Shown: piece after piece, positions 38,401 through 46,449 of the stretch
Layout of the letters: every line of letters starts with the position of its first letter
Numbering within the stretch: the stretch's first letter is position 1
Assembly (NCBI GenBank): GCA_037389465.1
Contig: JAZARR010000032.1
Location: forward strand, 3,516,001 to 3,580,000
From: Baylisascaris procyonis
Taxonomy: Eukaryota; Nematoda; Chromadorea; Rhabditida; Ascarididae
Direction: 5' to 3'
Length of the DNA stretch: 64,000 bases
Position numbers and translations under genes: made by a program
The notes under the pieces: generated by a model
Database searches by the model: none
What the model saw: only the letters and a program-made list of their open reading frames with translations
Told to the model about the DNA's origin: nothing

Positions 38401-38729
38401 AACGAAGAGCAGAAAGCAAAAAAGCAAAAAAAAAAAAGAGAACTCACATTGTTTTGTACGCAAATATCCATAGGTGGATAAATGAAGAGCGAGATGAGCA
38501 GGAGAATTAAATCGAATAATGAGAGACCAGCCAAATAGATATTGAGCGATGATCGCATTTGTGGTCGAGTGAAGATAATGATGCAAATTGATGCAGCGAA
38601 TACACCGATTGTGCAAACGGTTGGCATAATTATCGTATAGATGATATGTTGTACGACAACAGCTGTCGATTTACTGTAATTTACAGGTAACGGAAGTGGA
38701 GGATCATCGCAGTGGTTCATGGTATTCAT
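11267..38729 (-). CDS. FMRFamide-like neuropeptide receptor (rhodopsin-type GPCR), 4 exons found, 3' end unresolved
   Basis: Seven-helix receptor of the FMRFamide-like-peptide family (relatives: insect FMRFaR, nematode frpr/egl-6-type), a plasma-membrane protein of neurons or muscle that couples to G proteins. Exons: 38729-38448, 14645-14533, 13343-13031, 11454-11267; all junctions keep frame. TM1-TM2 contains TRPQMRSSLNIYLAGLSLFD with Asp2.50. TM3 is TSSVWTCVAVTVDRF, with DRF in place of DRY. Cys3.25 (AVCEFFW) and the second-loop Cys (DECGR) can form the usual disulfide. IWCSPARAK and FLYKLPSLFE are family marks. TM5 has Pro (IIIPWTVMIVLN). TM6 reads ILCNLMAGINQIIEAF, lacking the common Pro6.50, and Asn1.50 is replaced by Ala. 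TM7 starts PIGNLLVCVNS and then splices on. The family is clear; the ligand is not. Confidence 0.88.
11455..13030 (-). other. Receptor intron 3
   Basis: 1,576 bases between exons 3 and 4. It contains the tRNA-like relic at 11967-12045. Short plus-strand open frames at 12313-12915 have no recognised content. Confidence 0.7.
11967..12045 (+). ncRNA. tRNA-like or SINE-head relic
   Basis: The segment has an A-box-like GGCCTGATGGC near its start and a B-box-like GGGGTTCGACCCT near its end, at tRNA spacing. GTTGG (11967-11971) can pair with CTAAC (12041-12045). The T-loop would be only five bases and the anticodon arm is not clear, so it is not a working tRNA. Best read as a decayed tRNA pseudogene or the head of a tRNA-derived short element. 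Confidence 0.3.
13031..13343 (-). CDS. Receptor exon 3: second intracellular loop, TM4, TM5
   Basis: 313 bases (1 plus 104 codons), acceptor TTGTTACAG, donor TTGCAG before GTTATT. It begins FLAVKYPLHMRIWCSPARAK, the second intracellular loop typical of the family. TM4 follows (LVLSVIATVSFLYKLPSLF), then the second extracellular loop with DECGR, TM5 with its proline, and the start of the third intracellular loop (HSAYHIRRSLLQ). Confidence 0.92.
13344..14532 (-). other. Receptor intron 2
   Basis: 1,189 bases, AT-rich, between exons 2 and 3. A plus-strand frame at 13216-13551 overlaps exon 3 antisense and is a shadow; nothing else is supported. Confidence 0.7.
14533..14645 (-). CDS. Receptor exon 2: first extracellular loop and TM3
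   Basis: 113 bases (37 codons plus 2 bases). It follows a TTTTTACAG acceptor and ends GTCGACAG before GTAAAA. It encodes QRGAVCEFFWKTTLVTYPL, with the TM3 cysteine, then SLAAQTSSVWTCVAVTVD; the split arginine codon completes DRF in exon 3. The phase and the family sequence fix both its boundaries and its place after the giant intron. Confidence 0.9.
15722..15970 (+). CDS. Candidate exon, unidentified, inside the receptor intron
   Basis: An open plus-strand frame of 82 codons in a patch richer in GC than its flanks. The translation has mixed composition of coding type (VVNFTPYDDYSFDQSDVTWD) and ends just after CSKVTLK at a TGA. A second plus frame is open over the first half. I do not recognise the family. 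The strand is opposite to the receptor, so it could be a nested gene's exon or a relic. Confidence 0.25.
   Translation: MREIKQTSRMNHVTDPSIGMRQVSGSGVRAHYWRKFDVLPVVNFTPYDDYSFDQSDVTWDAMEKFSMINTRRLNDCSKVTLK
16909..16958. repeat. 25-bp tandem duplication with internal AATAATCCG repeats
   Basis: Two 25-base units (16909-16933, 16934-16958) share GCAATAATCCG and TAATAATCCGT, differing at three positions. Within each unit AATAATCCG occurs twice. The reverse complement CGGATTAT occurs nearby at about 16792, so the block may be part of a larger decayed repeat. Confidence 0.75.
17342..17385. repeat. 19-bp direct repeat, period 25
   Basis: CTCGGCTATTACATAAAAC is present at 17342-17360 and again, identical, at 17367-17385. 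A partial copy (CTCGGCTATT) lies upstream at about 17272. Confidence 0.85.
20344..20368. repeat. Perfect 12-bp inverted repeat with a one-base centre
   Basis: ACAGACATAACA, one A, then TGTTATGTCTGT: all 12 positions pair. Such a near-continuous palindrome may be a dimeric protein-binding site or the scar of an insertion; nothing adjacent decides. Confidence 0.85.
21173..21194. repeat. Perfect 10-bp inverted repeat, two-base centre
   Basis: CGATGTCGAA, AC, TTCGACATCG. It sits in a GC-richer stretch (about 21000-21420) that otherwise shows no supported gene. Confidence 0.8.
24438..24488. repeat. Three copies of TTTTAGAAGCAAT
   Basis: The unit TTTTAGAAGCAAT occurs three times in about 50 bases with spacers GTCTC and TTT. 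Minor tandem array. Confidence 0.75.
25312..25339. repeat. Perfect 11-bp hairpin, six-base loop
   Basis: ATATTCAACGA (25312-25322), loop AATTAA, TCGTTGAATAT (25329-25339). AT-rich, with no T-run after it; could be a small foldback element or chance. Confidence 0.75.
32250..32350. repeat. TG-rich low-complexity stretch
   Basis: Dense in TGTG, GTAT and GTACGT steps (for example TATGTATGTACGTACGTG). Degenerate simple sequence within the receptor's first intron. Confidence 0.5.
35181..35196 (+). other. GGGC-UUCG-GCCC hairpin followed by four T
   Basis: GGGC, TTCG, GCCC, then TTTT. A four-pair GC stem closed by the very stable UUCG tetraloop, with T residues after it like a Pol III terminator. 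The surrounding 35100-35350 is GC-richer than the background. I do not recognise a known small RNA here. Confidence 0.35.
36661..37893 (+). pseudogene. Interrupted plus-strand reading frame, unidentified
   Basis: Three long plus-strand pieces lie in order in a GC-richer region. From 36661 a frame runs to 36957 with a single TAG (at about 36808), including TGQVKQKGSMIVSVKNVQKV. From about 37317 another runs to 37728 with a single TGA at 37510, including VERCSGADHNNSINEN and VFIGQPSPSISD. A third starts at ATG 37728 in a shifted frame and ends DADDRILQQLRSS at about 37885. Each piece looks coding, and the interruptions look like decay: two stops and one shift. The family is unknown; it could be a retroelement remnant or a dead gene copy. 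Confidence 0.35.
38448..38729 (-). CDS. Receptor exon 1: N-terminus, TM1, TM2
   Basis: 94 codons from ATG 38729 (a second in-frame ATG is at 38720), ending CVQNN before a consensus GTGAGT donor at 38447, phase 0. A short extracellular N-terminus has one N-glycosylation sequon (NYS). TM1 is about residues 24-53 and TM2 about 66-86, ending FIYPPMD. The frame stays open upstream of the ATG to about 38885, so an earlier exon or trans-splice site could exist. Downstream in the intron is a run of A on the plus strand near 38430. Confidence 0.85.
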
Positions 38730-39420
38730 GTGTGTTTTCGTTGATGGATGATCCAGTAAGTGAGGCTTGAATAGGCGAACAACAATTCGCCACACCCCTT
38801 CCTGATTGATAGTCTTCGAATCGTGGTCGCTCCACCCACGTTTGCCCAATGGCACACTTTTGTCTAATACTCTCTCACCTCTCACTGAAGGAAGCTTTGC
38901 TTAATTTTTTTCTCCCTCTCTTCACAAGCTTTAAACAAGCGCCGCCTACCATTAGCAGTCGTGGCAAACAGATTTTTAGCAAATTCGTTTGAAACTGTGA
39001 TTATCGTATCGCTGGCAACCTGAAATTTAATTGAGCGCATTTATACACTTCATGATTGACAGAAATCGACAGCACACGGAAACTTGAAACAAACTCGAGA
39101 AAAAACTTTTTATTGTTACCCTCCTTGTATTAATTCACAAATTCAGCTGCGTAATTGCAAATAATTCCACTAACAAAGCAGCCATCACTTGCTGCTTTTG
39201 TTCCCTAAGGCCGAAGAACTCCATGATGTTTCAGTAGAAAAATCAAATCATCGAAGCTGGCGGTTGGATTAAAATCATTCGTTAAAATCGTTCACCAATG
39301 ATTCATCATAAGTCAGGATGCACAAACCATTCACCATTAACCAATGAAATGGAAAAAACCTTTGAAGGAATCAATAGCCTTTTTTTATATGTTCAGCGAA
39401 TCTCTGTGCAAGAAAAACAA

Positions 39421-39440
39421 ATATATATATATATATATAT
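39421..39440. repeat. (AT)10 microsatellite
   Basis: Twenty bases of uninterrupted alternating A and T, just after an A-rich stretch. Confidence 0.9.
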
Positions 39441-41143
39441 AATATTTGTGCTATTTATCCTCTTGCTCAAGCGCTAGTGAAACTCGCTTTGAATTAAAGA
39501 AGAAAAGTTTTATAGTTTCTTACAAAGATTTGTGTTGGGAATGGAAGACTGATGTAAAAACTCTTGAAATGCTCGACATCTTAGCAAAAATTTTAAGTGT
39601 GACAGCACATGAAAGGTTAATATTTAGAATGGGAGAGTTGCTTCGTTCCTAATCCCATTTCCGTTGTGGTAGCCGCTTCAACTGGTAGACGACACAAAAA
39701 CTTAATACGTCATGATTAATCATCTTATGCTAAGTCATGCAACTAAAGCGGCCTTGAACTCTTAGCAGCAAACATCGTTTTATAACCAATTAGACGCAAA
39801 AACGGATAGAAAACTGGCTAGTTGCTTTTCTGCGATGGAAACAACTGCTCCACTATTTCATTCTCTAATTCTCCAAGATTCATAATCGCCGCATCACTGA
39901 CGTTCAATCCAATAACCCTGTGCACAAATATCATCAAAATTTATGTAAAGCCTAATCTTTGAACAGTACCACAAGGGGAAAAATATTTTCCTCAAACGTA
40001 TATTGCTTTGATATCGCTGCTAGTGCTAGTAGAGCGCCAGCATATCATGTGCAGGATAGTAATAGTGATGCCTCTTCTATAAGTTTATGATGAGAGTGGC
40101 AGATGATAGTAATAATACTAATAATAACATTTGTTAAAGGCTAAACTAATAATAAGTTTGTTAAAGGCGAACACTAAAAGCGCAAATAGAAAAAATGTTT
40201 TATTCAACCTTTGGCATCTTACGCCATCATGATAGCGCTTGGTGCTTCCATAGTGCACTTAATATACTGCTGATGATTGCGTAAGGCGCTGAAACATCGA
40301 GTAAAATATTTTTCTTTCTTCGCTTCTGGTGTTTGCTTTCAACAAATATTATTATTTAGAGGATCACCTATAGCAATATCGTGTCCCGGCACCTTCATGT
40401 GCTGATGCAATCTCTACGAATACCGAATTGGGCCAGAAGAATAAAGGAAACTGAGAACATTCTACAGCAATAATTTGAATCGTCTTCGTGTGCGCAACAT
40501 ACTCAAACTATAAAAAATAATAAACGTTATACAAGTAAAAACTGCCTATCATGGAGATGTTGATTAGTCCTAATGCTCTCTCATCTCATTCTGAGGAAGG
40601 TTCTTGTGAATAGTTTTTCAAAACTGAGGCATAAGTGAGAATTGTAATTACCTATATCGCAAATAATCTGACAATTCAATCCAAAGTCTACATGAAACTA
40701 GATGCAGTAGTAAAACAGAGCGACAGACTATGGCAAATGAGGTCGAATCCGAAAGCGAATGCACTAGTCACAATGAGCTGGCGCTACATTGACTTAATGA
40801 AACGCAAAGTGACCATGGTGATGTTGAAATTGAATTTTTTTCCACTAAAGGCTGTCAATCCGTTTGCATAATTGTGATGGGCTGACGTTTACATTCTCAA
40901 TCAACCATCAGTGAAGTGCAAAAGAGTTGAATGTGGTGCAGTAATACCACCTTTGCAACTCTAAGAGCACAGGCAAAAATATTTGTGGCGTTTTTCTGTG
41001 CAATAGAACACTTCTGTAATGATAAAGGACTGATATGCAAGCGGTCATATCTTCAAAAGCCTTTCAACTTATCGCAAACAAAGATGAATATTTCTTCTAG
41101 TCGAACTAATGTACGAGAGTATTACTTCCATACACTAAATTGG

Positions 41144-41200
41144 ATTTATGGAATTTAGCATCTTCACTTCTGTATTTATGGAATTTAGCATCTTCACTTC
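41144..41200. repeat. 27-bp direct repeat, period 30
   Basis: Identical 27-base copies at 41144-41170 and 41174-41200 (unit begins ATTTATGGAATTTAGC and ends TCTTCACTTC), separated by TGT. The absence of differences suggests a recent duplication or a polymorphic locus. Confidence 0.9.
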
Positions 41201-43885
41201 ACATCTTCTCTTTTTGAAATTCCCACTTATCACGCATAATGAAAAACCCTCAAAACATGAAACTGAACAAAAGCAGCAGTAAAGCGCGCAGCTTAGTCTA
41301 AGCTAGGAAAACGTTGATAGATATAAGCAGCATATGGGCGTCAAGTGGTATACAAAGAACTGTTTCACTGCATGCATCAATCGCACGGCCGTCGTATTCC
41401 ATAGCCGTTGACTGCCAAGCAGCTATTCACAAAAATCACTATTAAAGCAGACTATTTGAAAGCATGACATAAAAAATTCTTTGGTGAGATTTCTAAAATT
41501 TTCTTTCTTTGGGAGCGACCACGATCGGAAGGAGTCGCTAAGAACACTTAAGAAAATTTTTTGCACTACATCGGCGGTGTACGGTGCAAGCAAGTTCGAA
41601 GTTCTGGGTGCAGCGGTTCATAAATTCTCCATACCTTAGAAGTCTTCGATGAACAGAGGAATTCGGAAGAACGGAGAGGAAACGAGGGGCGGGGTAAGGG
41701 TGAGCAACTCAAAGGCGAGGCGAAATTTTACAACCGTCTGCCAAATATCAAAGTAACGGAGCCTTAACGTTGGGTTTTTACAATATACGGTTTCTATCCA
41801 CCGTCCTAGATAACACAAATTCATTTATTGTTTTTAGCAGTTGCTTCGTTGCTCAAATATTACGAAAGCGAAAAAACCACTGAGGAAATATGAGGTCATT
41901 GAAGAGATAACATTTGCACCTTTCATTACCCATCAATAAAACAATTCACATAGTGGCAAGTTGTTAAGCTGTGATCGTAAGTGGTCAACATCATTTAACT
42001 CAATAATTCCTATAAGAAATGATCGTTGATGCCAAGACAATATTCATTCCAATATTTCCTTCACGATCGTATAGTTGTGCCCGCAATTTGTTCTCAGCAT
42101 CACATAAATTTATGAAATACAGTATGGAATAACGTAAACATCGTCATCAGTTCTGAATATAGCAAAGAATTTCTCTGCATGGTTTGCACCTGCATAGAAT
42201 TGAAACTTAGACGATAGGTGACAATAAAGTATCATTTGTAAACCTCCACTGCATTGAGTGCCATTAAAACAAATTCGCTTATGCGTTGCATTTTATAGGA
42301 ATATAGGGCAAGCGATGGATTAAGGCACTATGGTTTCGGATATTCCATTTATAAGCACAGAATAAACAGATCGGCAATATTAGCGAAGCCATTTCGTCAG
42401 ATTTGCCGACTTCCTATGCGATCCTATCGTATCAAATTTCTCCGGCTTACTATAGACCATTATGGGGCGGTGAACACTCTCCTTAGGTGGTCATAAGAAT
42501 GCGAATGAATTGTGCGCACTTTGCATTCAGTTACTAGGGTGCTCTATTGGGTTGTGCGCCCTCATGCAACCTTTTTGTGCATCGAGGGATATATAACGCA
42601 GGGTCGAAATGGAATTAACGAAAAAAGTGATGAAACTCCTCATCCGTCAAGTTTAAGATAGAACCGTCTTATAAAAAGGTATTACTACAGCATTTCTGAG
42701 TGCAGGTTAGCGCTAGGCTATAAACATTTCTATTGCTAAGAGGCTCTGCCAGCGAGGTGGTGGGATTTTCGATTGTTGTCGTTTTGCGTCAGACCGATTG
42801 TGCACATTTGTCAGAAAGGTTTCTCTTGATGGTATAATGGCTTTGGTTGTAATCAAGTGAAATAGCACCCAACTCCACATATTCAACTCTGCATTGTTGG
42901 ATCGGATATGCCACAACTTCTGACATAACGACTTCCGTTTTTGGTATTGTTTTGACAACGCCGATTGCTTCTTTGAAGGTAGCCAACAGGGAGCAAGCCA
43001 AAATTATGCAAAGCACGTTCGAGTCATTGCATTATCTACTCGATTCGCTAAGCGATATCATTGTTTTCAAATAGTAAAATTTTATTTGTGAATCATGGCA
43101 AGCATTTATCAACAAGTAATGGCGCTAAATACGTTGAAAATGCTTCTTAAGAATCGACGGAATAATGCGTATGACTATAGTGACGTCACACACACCGATA
43201 AAATGAGTACTAAGGAAGGGAAAATGAACATAACCAATTTTCACTTTTTTCTGCATAATTTCATTGCTTATCACCTAAGCATTTCCCAGCATAGATGTTT
43301 TTAACCAACATCTACAAACCAGAATCTCTTTTTTCTCTGCAGTCTTCTCCGTGGCCAGCCGTTTACGTCTTTGTGTCGCAGGAGGCAGATGATGTAAACA
43401 CATCCATGAGATGGTGTGGGCTTGTGGGACATCACGCAATATAGATAGATGTGAGATGAACATCGTCAACAATAACGGATCAAAGAAGTGCATCAGTATG
43501 GAGCAGTGACCTCAAAATATTCAGACGTCCCAATATTCGCGGAATTTGGGCATCTATTGAATCCACTCAAACCAACATTCACGCAGAGACCAAGTCAGCT
43601 TACAGCCAACTAGAAATGGCTGTGATTTGGAGGAAAGAACATATGAGGTTCTCTGGTGATTGTCAATTTCTTCGCTGCAACTTGACAACTAGAAGTGAAG
43701 GAGAGTGAGAAATCGCATTGAAATAGTGAAAGGGAGGCCTTGGCAAATTTATGACGCCGAACGTGGAGAGGCCAGCGAGAACTTTCAATCCAAAATTTTT
43801 CTCAAAAGGCTTCGCACATTCAAATGGACGCACTCCAAGTTCAGTAAATTTATGTTGTAATAGACGCAGCTCGCTCTGAGTCGCA

Positions 43886-44170
43886 ATGGTTCAGAAGATG
43901 TGTACTCGCCCAGTTTTAGCAGTAGCAGGGGCGCAGCTAATTGGTGAAACGAGGTCAGCTGCCGGTCTCCCAACTACAGTCAGTTGCTGGTGGACCTTAC
44001 TTGTTCCTCATTGTGTGAAGAACTCAGCGGCGGCGTGTCCTCTTACTTCTGAAGATAATAAGATCCCTGCTAGGCTCCGTTGGTTTCTTCTTAACAAGCT
44101 GGCCGTGGATTGCGGCACGAATCTGGAACATCTCTGTTCCTTACTCAACGATGGGCAAATGAACATATGA
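43886..44170 (+). CDS. Candidate coding patch, unidentified
   Basis: A 94-codon plus frame in a clearly GC-richer patch (about 43870-44170). It contains ARLRWFLLNKLAVDCGTNLE. The minus strand is also nearly open here with one stop, so the strand is uncertain. No domain recognised. It could be an exon or a relic of a mobile element. Confidence 0.22.
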   Translation: MVQKMCTRPVLAVAGAQLIGETRSAAGLPTTVSCWWTLLVPHCVKNSAAACPLTSEDNKIPARLRWFLLNKLAVDCGTNLEHLCSLLNDGQMNI

Positions 44171-44620
44171 TTATAGAACTGGGAATGAAAAGCGAATATA
44201 CAGGTGTGAATTTTCAAACAGACTATCCATGAACTTGCTTGGATCATGAGAACTGCTAACGAATAATTTGATGGGGCATTTTTTGCCCTTTTCGTAAAAT
44301 CTTATGCGAAAAATATCGACATTATGCTGTCAAAGTCAAGGAAATTCAGAGCCTCGAGCGCGATTTCACTGTTGGCGTTGCGCCAGACTGGGCGATCCTG
44401 TCGTGGTTGTTGACGCCAATAAAGGAGACTGGTCGGAGCCCGTGATCGACCCGGAACCACTGCGACAGGAGTAACAGGACAGCGTGACAGACGGTCACAA
44501 AATTGGAGCTCAAATAGTTCCTGCCAGCTATACTGCCCATATGAGCTCGGTTGCGTCAACAATTGACCAGTTCATCTTAGAACTATCATTGGTGATCGAA
44601 TTTAAGAAGCTTCTGCTTTC

Positions 44621-44800
44621 TTTAGCAGGGTACCATCATCTAAACGTAGTGATAAGAGTGCCACGTTGTTGCCATCAGCTTCTCATAAGTGTTGTTCGCC
44701 AATGAAACTTTCAGAACCGTTTAACTCAAACTTTGGTGATTATAATGCGGTTGGCAAGAATGGGACACCTCTAACTCAAAAGTGCCGAAACAACCGAATA
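44621..44800 (+). CDS. Candidate terminal exon, unidentified
   Basis: A possible acceptor (CTTTCTTTAGCAG, ending about 44627) opens a plus frame of roughly 55 codons to a TGA. The peptide is polar and Ser/Lys/Asn-rich (VPSSKRSDKSATLLP, later NRINQLT at the end), like a disordered C-terminus. A second plus frame is open to 44705, and on the minus strand 44302-44562 is open. Assignment uncertain. Confidence 0.22.
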
Positions 44801-45944
44801 AATCAGCTCACTTGAACTGCTGACCACCATCATCGTTTTGCGATAGACCGACGTTTATAGAAATGCAACAGTAGAAGGAAACTGATTTCACCTCTGTCAT
44901 CTATAGTAAGCTTCTCTGCATGTTTTATGCGTTCTCGCTATGGCAGACTTTTGGCACTTTTTGTACTCCCGCATGGTTAAAAATCTTGAGCGGTAGGTGA
45001 GATCGATTAATAAAATGCATCACCTACCACTCACATTTAGGACGTTATTAAAATTTACTAGAGAGTATTTGAGAACTAATAGCGCAACCCCAAGAGGAGA
45101 TTGCGAATATACGGGATATGGTGCAGCTTGCTGCAACATCCGACTTTCATATGAAAGTAAAAAACTGAACATAAACGTTTGAACGTTCAATCAGCTCGCC
45201 TAAGCTTTCAGCGTTACAACACAGAGCTGCAAGGTGTAAAATCGAACATGAATTCGGCGGCCTATTCAACCATGTACTTAATTCAAGTGGATTAGTATGC
45301 GACATTGTTGCATCACAAAGATCTTCAACGATGAAAGTTTCACCAAGTGCAATATATGCACTCCAAAACTTGGGTTTTTTTTAGAAACAAGAGTGGACAG
45401 AGATAACTAAAAGTCTTCATAAACAACCCATTGCTCGAGCAGATGGCAGTTTGTCATCACGTCTTCATCATGACAGCAACGCTTCCACTTGATGACATCC
45501 GCGCCTTCACTTGTTGATTGTCTTAGATGCTTATTCACAGGCCCCATCCATCACAAAGACAAAATTTTCACATCCCAACGACAGTCTCAGCACTGAGAGA
45601 TTAAAAAAGTTGGTGGGCACTGAATTTCTTTGAAAGGTTATGTTTCAGCGCTGCATTTGCATAGTAATGAAAGCGGTTAGGCACCTTGCATGCTGTTCGT
45701 GCTTTATAGTCCTTATTTTTTTTTGAAATTATGCTTACTCTGTAGCGACATTGAAAGCATTATGGAATGTCTGTGAATTTCAAGAGCAACAAATTAAATG
45801 ATCTCTAATATCGAGCAGATTTGCAGGTCTGGAGAGTACAGAGCGCTCTATAACATCGGCAGAGATCACAGTCGCTGCAATGATCACAACACTGCAGTCT
45901 ACACGAAGAGCGAATGAACGGCACAGAACTATTGTGTTTGACTT

Positions 45945-46412
45945 TTGTGGTGCTGCAAGGAATTGCCTGAAGAAACAAGGGTCACGGTATGCATGCTTGA
46001 TGATCTCTGCAACATGAAATATTTGAAAAAGATGAACCAAATGAGAAGCACTGTCACGAGGTCAACTTCACTTGAACATACACAATTCGCTCTCGTAAAG
46101 CTCGGTTTTTCAAAGTTCTATTTTGCCAGCATTTCCAACGTTCATTTGCGCAAAGTTTTTGCAGAGAAGAAATATCGGCACTGCTTCTCACCGTTTACAT
46201 CTAAAAGACTGCAGATGAACCCAAGCTGCACGTCCCATCCCAACTATCTAGATAAGCCATTGTGTTTTTACAAAACTTTCCGAGACCGTAATACGTCCAT
46301 GTCATCACTGTGTAACGTATGTGCCAGTTCACTTCTCCCATCATGCATTTGTCTACGAATGTATGAGTACAGCAGCGCGTCCATAATTCCTCAAACATAT
46401 GTCCACCCGTAA
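45945..46412 (+). CDS. 155-codon open frame, unidentified
   Basis: Among the longest open frames in the window, starting MWCCKELPEETRV and ending IIPQTYVHP. Cysteine-rich (about 11) with no recognised domain. The minus strand is open for 73 codons at 46201-46422 with tryptophan and cysteine clusters, so the strand is not certain. No splice signals decide the case. Confidence 0.25.
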   Translation: MWCCKELPEETRVTVCMLDDLCNMKYLKKMNQMRSTVTRSTSLEHTQFALVKLGFSKFYFASISNVHLRKVFAEKKYRHCFSPFTSKRLQMNPSCTSHPNYLDKPLCFYKTFRDRNTSMSSLCNVCASSLLPSCICLRMYEYSSASIIPQTYVHP

Positions 46413-46449
46413 ACCTACTCAACTAATAGTTTGAGCTCTCCAAGGACCA

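Larger units (their letters stand above)
14646..38447 (-). other. Receptor intron 1, about 23.8 kb
   Basis: Bounded by the exon 1 donor GTGAGT at 38447 and the exon 2 acceptor TTTTTACAG at 14646. The protein continues in phase and in family register across it, so the intron is inferred with good support. It is mostly AT-rich with no recognised exon of this gene inside. Separately listed contents are unidentified open patches (15722-15970, 36661-37893), tandem duplications, palindromes and a UUCG hairpin. It is long enough to hold a nested gene or regulatory elements, but none was identified. Confidence 0.75.
38730..43885. other. Upstream of the receptor, no gene recognised
   Basis: Contains the receptor's presumed promoter region (38730-39000), the short AT repeat at 39421-39440 and the tandem duplication at 41144-41200. 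Small open frames at 40635-40871 and 40931-41158 (plus) are of background composition. Confidence 0.45.
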
